NCBI GenBank assembly: GCA_017654935.2
Contig: CM065690.1
Span: forward strand, 34,221,124 to 34,285,123
Length of the DNA: 64,000 bases
From: Phymorhynchus buccinoides
Lineage: Eukaryota > Mollusca > Gastropoda > Neogastropoda > Raphitomidae
Direction: 5' to 3'
The notes beneath the pieces are model-generated. The model was not told where the DNA came from. It saw nothing but the letters and a program-made list of their open reading frames with translations, and did no database searches. This document shows positions 21,131 through 34,300 of this stretch, one piece after another; within the stretch, counting starts at the first letter, position 1; every line of letters starts with the position of its first letter. The translations under genes and the position numbers were made by a program.

Positions 21131-23540
21131 GGAGTTGTCAAAACAATCAATCTATTTTAACCATACTTTACCACACTTTAAAACATGGTGCATTGACCTC
21201 CCATAATGACCTGGAAAGTGCTTATACCAAAAGACTACAGTAAACGTGAAACGTAGGGCGTGACGTCAATCCCCCGCGCCGGATATTGGGGTGCGATTTT
21301 TATCCCCCCCCTACCATCCGTGCAGGCCGAGGCCCGGCCAAACGAAGGATTCATTGTAAATTTCAAAAAACACTTCCATTTTTACTGCAAAAGATTATTC
21401 ATGTACAATTTTCTACTGTTTCTGGTACTTTTGCATTTCAATACGGGCGCAAAAGAAGAAAGGATTCAAGGATTTCAAATCAAACAAAAAAAATTTTCAT
21501 CTACATGTTGAAAAAAGTTTTATTATTGAATTTTTTCTTCTACTGTAAATCAACAACTGAAAGGATTCCATGTAAATTTTTTGGCCTACCCATGTACCCG
21601 TAATTCAACGGATTACAGCTACTTCTGCTATGTAGCCTGGACCTCCCTTCAAAAATGTAATGATGATAATGATAATACATTTGTACCCCATCACCTTATA
21701 AGACTCCCCATTATAAAAACTGCCCCCCCCCCACCTCCCACTTACCCACCTACTTTCTCTGAGACATTGCCCTTCTTTGAAGTGTTCATTACCTCAAGTA
21801 TACAACTCCCTCCCCATTTAACCCTTTTCACGCTAGCACATGTCTCAGACCAAATTTTACCAATTCAAACTTATTCCGTGTAGAGAAAATATTTTTTTGT
21901 CCTGCAATATTTGGGATTACCTCTGTGACATGCATAAAATAGGGCCCTCTCCTTACCTCCCATAATTAAGAACATACGGTCACTGGATACCAGTGGGTGA
22001 CCATGGTTCCTTAAAATCATTGTGGTGGCCCGGGCGACAGTGGGCGATGAGAGGGCTTTAAGACATCGTTTTTCGGATTTGTTTTGAAGGTGTTTTTCTA
22101 TAAGGTATTGTTGGTTCCACTGTGTAATATTGCCCACTGGGCTTTGTATCCACCACCGTCCATACCTCATGACCGATGCCTTGGGTTTTTTCTCCCCCCC
22201 GCCCGCAGAGACCGTGGAGCGTGGGCCACGACATGAACTAGCCGTGCAAAGTAACTTGTGAATGCTGCTGCTGCATGCCTGCCGGCCCCCGCCCCCCAAA
22301 ACTGGCACACTGGCTGCCTGGGAGTTCCACCGTCCTGCCAGAAAGCCCATCGCCAAGAACCAGTCTGCTAGGACCCGTACCATAGTGAGCTCTTGTGGGG
22401 TGTATAGTGTAGAAAGTAATTAAGTCAAAGTTCGTTTGTTAACGTACGTACCCCCGCTCGGCCTACAAAGAGAGCAATGTGAGAAATGAATCACATCCAA
22501 CCAACCGTCATCAGCATATATTAATTAATTAAATATAATCTCAGACCCTTTATAGACCCTCTAATTCCCCCGTGGGTGTGGGGGTAGTTGTTATTATTTT
22601 TGTACAACATTAGTTCCTGCCCGCCTTCTGGAAATTCTGTGCTTGTAACCTCCTCTATCTGTCCCCCACTCCTCTTTTTGACCCTTTTGCTTACTGTCCC
22701 CTTCTCTAACTACCTTTCTGCCTTACTGGTCCATTTTCCTGCCTTTTTTGTACTCCCAGAAATTTCTAACAGAACCTGATTACATTAGAATGGGACGAGA
22801 GCTGTGCTTTTTTTTAGAACTTTTAACAAAGAGTTTTTTCCATCCGAAGACTGACATGCCTGGAGCCTAACCTTTTTTTCTTAGTTTGGCGCATAACAAC
22901 AGCATGACCCATTTATCTGCGTTCAATATTGGACCAGGGAAACTGCTTGCGCGATCTTTGAAGAAACCATTCCCTCTGGAAAGCATGACTTACGACTTCC
23001 ACTTCGATGAATTTAACAACCATAGACATTCTTTGTGTTGCTGGCTTCGTTGGAATCACATCAACTCCTCCTCCAATTGATTGGTTTTTCCTGCCTTTCT
23101 CCAATAATCACATGAGACACTTTTTTTATGCTATTTTGTTTGAGTACCTTTTTGCGCTATTTCTAATCTCCCTGTTTTGTTTTTCAGTACGTTTTATTAT
23201 AAAACCACTCAGAAGTACCTGATTGGTATACCAAACTTTTCTTGTGTGGAGCAGTGTGATGGGGGCAGCCGCGGCACAGTGCACCTGCCCGCCCTAACTG
23301 ACACGCTTCCAACTGGGATGTTGGAGGCCTGGGGGAGGAGGGGGTATGGGGAGAGCCCCCCAAGTGCCCTGCAGAAACAACGCCCTCGCCTGGCGGAGCT
23401 TGCCTACAGCCTGTGCTCGCTGTGCCGCCCTACGCGACACCTCCGCGCCACAACCTGCTCTACCTTTCCGCACCACCCCACTGGACTATCCCCTTTTTTC
23501 CGAAGCTCAGGCGCTGCCCTTCCGAGCAGGAGCGAATACA

Positions 23541-24040
23541 GTGGAGTATGGCCACAGGCCATGGAGATAGATTCCACGCCACCAGCCTTCAGGCAGGCAC
23601 CTGCCCTTGCGCGCAGAGCGAATACAGATGAGTAATGGGCCACAGGCCCAGTGGAAACAGCCCACCCACGACTTCCTCCCTTCCAGCAGCTCAGTCGACC
23701 CTGCACTTCGGCAGAGCGAATACAGTGAGTTATGGGGTACAGGTATGGGAAACAGCCAACCCACGACTTTCCTCTGTTCGCATCAGCCTCAGCACCTGCC
23801 CTTCGAGCAGAGCGAATATAAGTGAGTAATTGGCACAGGTACTGGAACAGCACCACCCACGACTTTCCTCTTCAGCAGCTCAGCACTGCCCTTCGGCAGA
23901 GCCGAATATAGTGAGTATGGCAACAGGTATGGGAAACAGCAACCACCCACGACTTCCTCTTCCAGCAGCTCAGGCACCTGCCCCTTCGAGCAGAGCGAAT
24001 ATAGTGGGAGTATGGCCACAGGTATGGAAACAGCTCCCCC
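23541..24040 (+). repeat. Degraded mirror of the 89-bp exon-end minisatellite
   Basis: Five to six noisy units with CCCACGACTTCCTCTTCCAG and GAGCAGAGCGAATATAGTGA blocks, against seven cleaner units at 9117-9739. Either units were lost in the noisy copy or copy number differs. Confidence 0.85.
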
Positions 24041-27000
24041 GCTTTTGTCCCCATGAAAAATGTCATATTTGAAAGGAATCTCCGCCCGAAAGAAATTATC
24101 CCTGTGCCCGAAAATGCTATAGCGAGTTGTACGCTTAGGCCCCCAAATCTCACCCCCCCCCCGCTCAACAAGGAAAACTTCGCAGTAGGGTTGAATGTTG
24201 GGTAATGGACGAAAGTTGTAGCCCGTGTACTACATGGTGCTTTAGCTGTTTTGTCCTGCTGACATATAATTGCAAGACATAAATTATATAAGATTAAGTC
24301 CCCATAGCAATATTGTTTTCCCTGAGAGGATTGCATCATATAGATTAAAACCAACAGCAAAACATCTAAACCCGCCTCTTGAATCAAGAGGTTTAATATA
24401 TACGCTTTATAGTCCTCCATACTTACCTTTTTTAAGCCCCGTGGGTATGCCATGAAGGCCCCTGACTTTTGTTTTTTTTAACAGGAAGTGGGGTCGGTGA
24501 GCCCACTCACCAGGCGTGGCTGCTGAAGGGCGGTGGCCATTGAGTCCAGGCCTGACCTTCCCTCAGCCGACAGCGCTTCGGCACTGCCAGCGCCTGATAA
24601 GTCTGCTTCTGTTGTACGATTGATGATGATGAGCATAACCCAAGTGGGTGAGGAAAATGTTGGTGTGAAGTTGGGAAGGCCAGGGGCTTTATCTAGTTTT
24701 TGTCCCTTCATGAATATTTATGCTGTCTTTTTTAACTAGCACTGTTTTTGTCCCACCTTGAAAATTATGTTTGCTTTTTTTGTTGTTGGTTTTTCGCTTT
24801 TGAATTAGAAAACCCTGATCTGTAATTTATTATTTATTTATTTATTTATTTTATTATGATTATAGTCCACAGAGGCCATCTCTGTTGAAAAATAGTGTTG
24901 CTCCCACTCTGGGGAGAGCTCGTCGCAACCAAGGTGGCGCCACTGGGGATTTTTTAATTTTTGTTGTTGTGCAATGCATGTTGTTGTTTTTGTGGTGTTA
25001 TTTTGATGAGGACAAGGAAAGGGGGTGGTAAGTTTTGCCCAAATTAAACAACTTTTTTCGTTTGCCACTGGGTTAGCGTGTTGTAATGGCAGTGAGCAAC
25101 ACAGATGACTCGGTTTATTGTCCCTCATCCCGAAAAGACTGACAGAAATGCTGTGTACTGATATGTTAGTTCGTTTTACACCGTGCATTGTCCGATTCTC
25201 ACTAAAAATTAATGTATTGTTTATATTTAAGAAAAGTTACCAATTTGTACCGATTGTTTACTCACTGTTATCGTTACCCAGAAAACAATGATAAATGTTT
25301 TGTAATGATTTGAAATGCAGTGAAATATGGTGTTCCTCCTCGGTTGGTTGCCATCCTGACGGGCTAAACCTAGATTCGCTCCCCTTGAACCTGCTGGTCT
25401 CAGATTTCTGCAACCCTGAACAAGCCGGGGTGTGGCTGCGAATTGGATGCGAGAATCAGCTAGCGTGGGGAGCAACGCCACGGAATACGCCCAGAAGGAT
25501 GGACAGTCACAAAAAAAAAAAAGAAAATTCACCAGCTGGCAACGTATGTAGATTTTTTGCAGTGATTGCTTGCATGAACGCATGCCTGTTTGCTGTTCCA
25601 GTGTTGCGTCCTGTTTGGGTCCCCTTGACGACGGGGACGTGCCTGGTCTGGGACATTGCACCAGTCCCGTCTGGCTTGCTTCTTCTGCTTCTGGCCGGTG
25701 AGAATCCAGTGATCTTAGAACTACTGTAAGATATTCTTGGGAAATTTATTGTGATGTCTGGCAATTGGAACCCTTGCCAAATAGGTGGGCCATGTTGTCA
25801 GTATTCATTAAACCCCTTTTACTGTCCCCAAACAACTTACCTGAACATCAATGTGAATGTCTCAGAATGAAGCGTAAATAACCCTGAAAATGCCTGGGCT
25901 TTTTGCTTCTTGCCAATCAGAGATCATATCCCCAGACCATTGTTTTTCCAGACTGTCTCTATCAGTTTGTTCCCTGTTTTTTAGGTGGCATGGGCTTTGC
26001 CAATGAGTTTTTTTTTCTTTAAATTTTTCTCTGGCAGTTTAAGGGGTTTAATATGCAGGACTGTTTTTTTAACTTTAGAGGCACCCATTCCGCTGCCCAG
26101 TCCCCATTCTACTACATGGTTTATGATGGTCATTGATGATGTTATAAACTTTTGATTTGTCATAAGTCCCTGGAAATTTGTTGTTTGGTTAGACACGTCC
26201 CGTAAAGATAAATACTAGACCAGTTTCTCACATTGAGTTAAAACTTATGTTCCCCCCTTTTACATTTTATCATAGAAAATCAATTAATTTATCTGTTTCC
26301 TCTGGCAGTGAATGGGGTGGAAGCTGTAGCCAGTGCTTTTAAGTTTGCTTCAGACGTTTTCTTTACTCTTTTTAGCTCAACAGAAGGTGTGTAAGCTAAC
26401 TAAAACCACACCTTGCACATAATAATGCATTCCTTGTCAAGCCTGGTTTAACATGCAAACTGTGGCAGGCAACAGATGAGGAGCAAACCGCTGTTCTCCC
26501 CTCCCTGGACACGGTCCTCCTTCTCCTACCAGTTCCCGCGGAGCTTTCAGCTGCAGTTCTTCAACCCCCAGGTTGATGGAGGGGGTGCTGAGCAAAGCCC
26601 ACGAAGGTGGGCGACGGGGGGGAGGTGTCCCGCCTACTACGAACTTTCCATGTCCATCCCACGCCTGCTTGCATGTCCCGAGTGGGAACAGGTCCAGCAG
26701 GCCTTTGATGGCTGGACAGAGGCCACTAGCCTGGAAGGTTGAGGCCCTGTGGATGAGGGGCATGTTTTCTGTTGAATGTCTATGCAATATCAGGCATCAG
26801 AAAGTGTCAGAGATTTCCAGAGGATTACGAATTTCTGACTGAGGTTGCCTTCTCTTTGTCAGAGGTTTTTGTGCCTTTTTTATTCATTGATTATCCTTTT
26901 GTGTTGAATAGCATTTTTAAAGTGATTTTTTCCACTATATGCCCCCTCTGCCAACTAGGTTATTAACGCCCTTGACAGTGAGAGTGGATTGACAACTGGC

Positions 27001-27411
27001 TGGTCAGTAACTGACAAGGGCATTCACTCTTGCGAAGGCAAGCCATTTTGTGGCATCAAATAGGGTTTTTTTGAATGAGTTTTATACCCCTGTTTTTTGG
27101 GGTCAAGTACCGGAACCATCTTCTCCCCCCCAACCAAAGGCAATGTCACTCCTTTGCAAAAGGTGTTCGTTTGCAGACCCCAAGTAGTAAAGCATTTTTT
27201 TTGGTGTGTGTGGGAACTGATTTCAGTGTTTGTCCCTTCACAGTTCCCTGGGCCTTGAAGGGTCCTTGTTAACCACTGATTTCAGAGGGAATGGACTTGA
27301 GGACTATTCCCTGATGCCTGATTATTAATTATGAAAAGAGATCAAAAAAACCTTCTCTACACCTATTTGTGGGACAATGCATTGCCATTTTTGTTTGGTT
27401 ACTTTTAATAG

Positions 27412-27660
27412 TCTTAGATGCCGTCTGTGAAATGCGGTTGCTCTCACAGGAGAAGCGCGTCATAGCCAGAGCGCCATCCATTTTTTTTTCCTTTTGGCTA
27501 CGTTTTTTTTTTGGAGTGTGACTGATGAGGAAGACAGAGGTGGGTGGGTAAAATTTTTTGGACCAAATGACAACTTTTTTTCGTTGCTACGTGATTTAGA
27601 CGACTTGTCCTAGGCTTGTCTATGGTCAAGAAACGGTGGGGATGTTGGGTAAACTTAAGA
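27412..27660 (-). mobile_element. SINE, antisense copy
   Basis: Read on the minus strand: GCAACGAAAAAAAGTTGTCA, then GGTCCAAAAAATTTTACCCA, a poly(A)-like run, GATGGCGCTCTGGC and CTCCTGTGAGAGCAACC. This is the body of the SINE at 8137. It is outside the mirrored arms, so it is an independent insertion. It lies in the NUP205 intron before the exon at 28325. Confidence 0.65.
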
Positions 27661-27924
27661 TAAAAATGGCCGGTAAAATATAACTGTTTGCAAAAACCAG
27701 AATGACTGAAAAAGAATGACCTGGACTGTCCTTAGAGACTGGATTTTAAGGTTTGCGGGGCTTATTGGGTACATGATTTTACATGAAGCCCTCACATATA
27801 ATATCTCACTGGTCCCGCAGCATTTTTTCCTCCCAACTTCACTCTAATCTAGATAGCCAAACAGAACAGACACTGGGAGACAGCCGACCCCCTTGTGTGT
27901 GTGTGTGTGTGTGTTTTTTAGGGC

Positions 27925-28160
27925 TACCCCAGTCCGTCCCGCAAAACAAGGGGTCCCAGGACCTGCCTTCACTTACAGTATAGAGGGTCCCCCCTAAGAG
28001 GGCGGTATTCTAGGTCCCAGTGGCATTTCCGAATGCCTAAAAAGAATTTCTAGTGCAATCCCTGGGAACCCCTTGCACATACGTTTTAGGTGGGTCCCCT
28101 TTTAGAATTTTAGTACTTCATAGACCCCCCAATGGGGTCCCCCCTGGGAGCCTGGCCTGG
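27925..28160. mobile_element. Third copy of the CAGGGCTCCCA MITE-like element
   Basis: Shares CCCTTGCACAT, TTAGAATTTTAGTACTTCAT and AAACAAGGGGTCCCAGG blocks with 15891-16112 but lies beyond the palindrome. A short GT microsatellite (27893-27913) precedes it. Confidence 0.6.
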
Positions 28161-28324
28161 GCACATTTCATTGATTTATTGTGGTCTGTGGGGTTTCCAT
28201 TGGTTTTTTCTTGTTTTGTTACGCTTGGGACCTGGTTCTGATGCAGTTTTGTTTTTTGTGATGGGGTTTGGGTGGTGGGGTATGAGTCGATGACGTGGGA
28301 CCTGGTTTTCCAAATCCCTATCAC

Positions 28325-31300
28325 AGGGCACTGAAACAAGAGCGTATTGGCAAAGCTTATCGTCACTGTCCATGACCCCCAGCAAGGAAGTGGAGAAGCT
28401 TGCTGGAAGGTAGTGTGGAAGAGGAACAGCACACCGGAAGGGGTTCACCGACCAGCGCCAGACCTTCGAGGCCTGGCCGCCAGGTCACCGAGAGGTGCTG
28501 CCTCACCGCTAGCCCATAGGATGTTTTCCTTGTCAGGGAACGGGCGCAAGACCTCTCCTCTTTTAGCTTTCTTGCAGGAAGCTGCTTGCCAAGGTCGAGC
28601 AAGGGTCCATAGTTGGTTGATGCAGGGATCACCACCAAATGTTTTTTTTGAGTTTTTTGCTTCGATGTAGCTTTTTTAAGTTTTCCAGAAATCAAACACA
28701 TGAATTTTAGTCCCCCATCTGCAGCATGATTAATCGACATTCAACATTAAAAAAAGCTGAGCATTTTGTAAGGTGATTCCATGCTTCTTAACAACTGTTT
28801 CAGTTCATGCCAAAGAATTCCTCATTGCAGATGATTATCACTTTTTTTGAAAACTGAAAAGTTTTGTCAAATCTGCCATTGATTCCTAACCAATTTTCAG
28901 TTCATGCCACCAAGAATCCTCCAAAAAAATGTTTTGGCCTTTCAACATGCTTTTAAACATTTTTGAAAAAATCATTGCAATGCAGTTTATCAATTTTTTA
29001 TTAATTATATGTCCCCTACAGTATCTGAGGAGACATCCCTACCAGAATTCCACATCCCCGGTTCCCCGGAGTCAATCCTGACCCCTGACGGCCCAGCTTC
29101 GGCAGTGTTTTTCTCAGTGAGCGCCTGACCCTCCCCCCTCCTCCTCCTCCCCCCGCTCACCCTTCCCCCACTCCCAGTCGGCCCCGGCCCCAGAACCCGC
29201 AGTCCCCCCGCCACCTTACGTCGTACCTGCTGAACCGCAGCGCCCATGTTGGGCCCAGGGACCGTTAGCGTCGTCTATTCCATGTCCCGGGCCCAGCCTT
29301 CCGCCCTGGAGTCCGGGAGCACTCGCCTCAAGCCCTGTTTTTTGTTTGGGGCCTCTCCGTGCAATCTGCTCAAGGGCCTGATTGAGTAAATTCTGAGGCC
29401 TGTCGTGAGTAGGGACAGGGGTGTCTTGCGCTTGAGTGTTTTTTTCCAGTTTTTTGTGATTGTTTTGGTTTTTTACGGTTTCCTTTGCCTTCCTTCCCCT
29501 CTTTAAATCTTAATGTGTTTTTGGGGATTACGGTTCATTATGCTTTCCTTTCCCCTCTTTTATCTTTATGTTGGTTTTTTTTTTTGGTTTTAATGGTTTT
29601 TTTTAATTTGCTTTCCTTCCTCCTGTATTCTTTAATATCTTATGTGTTTTGGTTTACGGGTGTTCATTTGCGCTTTCCTTCCCTATGTTATCTTATGTGT
29701 TTTGGTTTATTGTATTTTTTCATTTGCTTTCCTTCCCTCTGTAAATCTTAAATATCTTAATGTGTTTGGTTTTACGTTTTCATTTGCTTTCCTTCCTCTG
29801 TATCTTTAGTGTTTGGGTTTTATGGTTCCATTTGCTTTCCCTTCCTCTGTATCTTTTATTTTGTTTTTTTTTTGGTTTTAACGTGTTTTTCATTTTGCTT
29901 TACTTCCCCCTGTATCTTATGTGGGGGTTTAGGGTTTTTTTACGGTTTCATTTGCCTTTCCTTCCCTCTGTATCTTAATGTGGTTTTGGTTTACGGGTTT
30001 CATTTTGCTTAACTTCCCTCTGTATCTTATGTTGTTTTTTGTTTTGGTTTACGTTTTCAGTGTGCCCCTTTTCCCTATCCCCCTCTTTATCTTAAGTGTT
30101 GTTTTTCTGGTTATACGGTTTTCATTTGCCTGTTTCCCTTCCCTCCTTTTAGCTTTATGTTTGTTTTGGTTTACTGTTCATTCGCTTTCCTTCCCTCTTT
30201 ATCTTACGTGTTTTGTTTACGGATTTTCAATTTGCTTTCCTTCCCTCTTTATCTTTATGTTGTTTATTTGTTACGGTTCATTCGCTTTTCCTTCCCTCCT
30301 TTTGATCCTTATGTGGTTTTGGTTTACGGTTTTCATTTGCTTTTCCTTCCCTCTTTTTATCTTAATGTGTTTTTGTGGTTTACGGTTCATTCGCATTTCC
30401 TCCCTCTTTTTATCTATGTGTTTTTGGTTTTACTTTCATTTTTGCTTCCTTCCCTCTTTATCTTATTGGTTTTGGTACTTTTACGGTTCAGTCCGCTTGC
30501 CTTCCCTCTTTATCTTATGTGTGTTTGGTTTTACGGTTTCATTTTGCTTTCCTTCCCCTCTTATCTTTATTGTGTTATTTTGGTTTTTACGGGGTTTCGA
30601 TTTGCTTTTCCTTCCCTCTGAATCTTTATGGGTTTTGGTTTTTACGGGTTTAATTTGCTTTTCCTTTCCCTCTTTATCTTATGTGTTTTTTTTTTGGTTA
30701 CGGTTTTAATTTGCTTTCCTTCCCTCTTTATCCTTTATGTTGTTGTTTTGGTTTACGGTTTTTTTCATTTGCTTTTCCTTCCCTCTGTATCTTATGTGTT
30801 TTTGGTTTTACGTTTTAATTTGCTTTCCTTCCTCCTTTATCCTTGTGTGTGTTTTGTTTTTACGTTTTCATTCGCTTTCCTCCTTCTTTCTCTTATTTGG
30901 GGATGAGTGGTTTTGGTGTTTTGTTTTTCAGTCGCTTTTTCCTTTCCCTCTATTTGATCTTATGTGTTTTTTTGGTTTACGGGTTCCATTTTGCTTTTCC
31001 TTCCCTCTGTATTTCTTATGGTTTTTTTGGTTTTACCCGGTTTTTCATTCCGCTGTGTCCTGCGCTCGTTTATCTATGTGTTTTTTGGTTTTACGGTTTC
31101 AATCTGCTTTCCTTCCCTCTGTTTATCTTTATGTGGTTTTGGTTTACGGTTCTTCGCTTTCGCTTCCCCTCTGTATCTTATGTGTTTTGGTTTCGTTCAT
31201 TCCGCGCTTTCCCTTCCCTCGTATCTTATGTCAAGCCTTGTTCCTGGGGCGAACACTGTTGCGAATGGCCATCTTAAATTTCCCTCTCGCCTTTCTCTTT

Positions 31301-34300
31301 TTCCTCTCCCATCATCACCCTTACTCAACTGTTGCATGTGTGGTGTTGTTTAGACCTTATTGCTGTGACGGGTGGTATGATTTTATGGTAGGGAGGGATA
31401 TATGTTATTTGTAATTGACGGCTTGTGGTTGCAATTATTTGGATTTTTTGTAATTTTTAAAGCATTTTTGATTGAGTTTTTAGCAGTGTTTGATTTTCCG
31501 TGGCATAATTTTTTAGATAGCATAGTTGAAATTTTTCTTTCTAAAATGCAAATAGAGATCACAGATAAAAATCATTCTACATAATCCACAACCACTCATT
31601 TTTCCTTTGGTTTACCCACAATTCGAGCTTTCAAACTAAAGGGGGGTCCATTTTTACCTGGATTTTTTGTTGGCCAGGTGTTGGATTTCCCCCTTCAAAT
31701 TCCCCCCAAATTCAAACGAGACAGCACTTTGAAGAGCAGCCCTCGTTTTGATTTTTGGGGAATTTGTATGGGGGTCCCCATACCTGGCCAGAAAACATTC
31801 AATGGACTTAATTTTGCCCTGGTGTTCAGTGGGTACTCCTGTTAGGCTTTAATTGATCAATGCCACACATGCTTGTGTCCGAAATCTTACTCTATGGCCC
31901 TAAACAAGGAAGAAAACATAAACTCTCAATCTTCTTTAACCCTTTCACCACCAAGCCGATTTTTTCAGCGACAAAAAAACCATTAAGGTTAAGTGGTATA
32001 AGAGAAAAAAAATGTATCTGCAGATATTGGGGATCCCTCCTGTTGACATGTAAATAAAAGTAGCCTAATCCTTACCTCCCAAAATTCTGAAGTAATAAAC
32101 TCTTTGGGAATAACAGAACCCCCCTATTGTTTTTGAGTCACTTTTCGTGACATGGTTGTTAAATCATTGGTGGTGCTAACATGCGACATTTGGCGTGGAA
32201 AAGGGGTTTAATCGGTGTGGTAAAATGCACTAACTTTAAGGGAACAAAAATAACCCAAAACAGACAAATTAATATGGGAAAAACATTTTTAAAATATCAT
32301 TGGATAATTTAGATTATCACTAACATGAAATTTTGCTTGATTTTCATATGAGTAGAGGGATGGGGAAGTGTGCAATCTGGAGACATTATGAAACGTCCCC
32401 GCTCATAAGAAAATAACGCCTCACTCAATTTTACAGTTGGTTTTGAGAAAAAGACGCAAAAAATTGGTCTTGCGCCAGGTCCAGAAAAGAGAACGGCATA
32501 TTGTTTGCAACGTATCTATGGTGGATTCACTTTCCGCTTTTTTCCAGGTGCTTTTCTGTACTTTCTGTCCCCATGAATAGATTACCAGTCAGCCGATTGT
32601 CCCTATGCATGCTTACTACAAAATTTGGCCTAACTCGAGTTAGGTATTTTTTTCTTACGAGCGGACGATGGTAGGTGGAACTCATACAATTTCCCTATAT
32701 TTTCTTCTTTCAGAATTTCTAAAGAAAAAAATAATACTATATGGCTCCCTGAGGATCAAGCCAAAAGGAACCACTGTATACATCAAACCTCTTTATTTTT
32801 AAAAATCTTCAAAAAAAGTCAGTGGAAAAATCCAATCAAATTTGGAACAGGTCTATAACGGAGGTCGGTTTTAATAGAAGGATTCAACATCCCGTCCCCC
32901 CCAAAAAATCATTTCCCTTAAATGAGGGGAGGTCCTTTTAATAGAGGTTTTGCTTTGCCACCAAACCTGTTTACCCATAAGATTTTTCACCATGAATTTT
33001 TGTAACAGATAGCTGACAAAAAATATTGTTAAATGAGGGAAAATATTATGTTGAAATCGTGAAGCGAAAAAAAATCCTCCATTTTTCCTGTACATTTGCC
33101 TGATTACTGAACCTGGTGCATTTCTCTGTGTGGGTTGTGTGTTGCTTTTAAATAATGGATTACACTTTTGTCCCCCCCATAGTATTTGTGTAAGTTTGTT
33201 ATGAAAATGTATGCATGGTTTTGCCTCTTTTTTTAAACTTTCCTGTTGGAGTAAACTCCTATTTTTGTGGAAAAATACGTTATTTTTGGATTTTCGAAGT
33301 GCATGAAACCCGAATTTCAGGGTAAACCTATCTGTGCTACATCGGGCTGGGAATGTAAAAAAAAAATTGAAATTGTTTACTAAATACTTCGTTCTTTTGT
33401 TTACTCTGAATAACTTGTTCAATTGGGGGGGGCTTTTTTCAGAGTTTTTTTGTCTCTGACAATTTCCCATTGCCCTGTACTTGTGGTTGGTGGCCTGATT
33501 TTGCCAGGGGTGGGCTGCAGCGTGTGCGTGGTCAACCTGTACGGAGCCCCTGCTTGTACTACCTGCAATCGCGCAGAAAACCTGCCTGATGTTGCTCACC
33601 GGTCAGAGGGGGGGAAGGGTCACCTACTGTGTCCACATTTTTTCACACCTTGGTTGCATTGCTTTTGATAGGGTGGTATGTCCCTTTATATGGCCGCAGA
33701 GATGTGGGACCCCCATCATTTGTTTTTTAGATTAATGTACAAAATTATGTGGTTATTGAGGAAAAAAACTGTCTCCCCCATAAGAAAAAAAAGTGGTTTT
33801 TTCCCCTTCCCAGCCCGATAACTAGTTTTTTTTTAGTTTTTAAATTCTTTTTTTCCTTTACTTGATTTTTTCCTATGATTCTAAGTCCAATTCGATTAGA
33901 TTGTATTGTATTCACTTTCCTCTTTTCCCCCCCCCCCCTCTCCTCTCTCTCCCTCTCTCTCTCCCTCTCTCCTCTCCTCCTCCCTCCTCTCTTCCTCTCT
34001 ACCTGAACCCCTGCCTTTAATTTTTTTTTTTTTCATTTTGGGGAGTTGCCCCATCTGCCTAGCACTTAGCAAAAATGCCCATGAATAATGTTTGCAACTG
34101 ATGACCTTTTTTGGCTTTGCAGAGAAGTCAAGGTTGTGGGTCGCGCTCCTTGCCCGGACAAGGGCTCGGAGTACGACCAGCTGTGCAGGAAACCTGTCCA
34201 CCATCTCCACCTTTGGGAAGCCTTCATGGAGGTGGTGTGTCGCGACGCCTGTGACGGGCACGACATCGGCAGGGTCAGTTTATATATGTCATGTTTTTTT

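Larger units (their letters stand above)
17057..26737 (+). pseudogene. NUP205: NUP205 mirror copy, frameshifted exons
   Basis: Counterparts of the left-arm exons lie at 17057-17235, 18213-18457, 19763-19882, 20390-20494, 22209-22377, 23255-23540, 24485-24644 and 26469-26737, in gene order. Nearly every exon carries one or more indels, and some splice sites are damaged (TG instead of AG before 19763, and a lost G before 23255). Exon 18213-18457 keeps a coding block (GLEGLVSQS) that the left arm has lost. Because NUP205 exons continue downstream on this strand (28-40 kb), this arm is the one collinear with the rest of the gene. I treat it as the same locus read badly, not as a true pseudogene. 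Confidence 0.8.
16439..27325. repeat. Right arm of the inverted duplication (error-rich)
   Basis: This is a reverse complement of the left arm with very frequent single-base insertions and deletions spread evenly over exons, introns and satellites. Mirrors of left-arm elements are: MITEs at 16702-16920, 17243-17414, 17818-18058, ~21820-22120 and 26791-27320; SINEs at ~17450-17795, ~24840-25140 and ~25310-25530; minisatellites at 18458-19245, 20500-21130 and 23541-24040. Several homopolymers are expanded or shortened. Lack of selection on exons, with quality changing at the centre, fits low-accuracy read sequence better than old duplication. Confidence 0.9.

Noticed and set aside
29485..31414. 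Long frames encoding Phe/Leu/Cys-rich, membrane-like proteins
   Set aside because: All lie in the 47-bp T-rich satellite; three frames are open at once and no family is recognisable.
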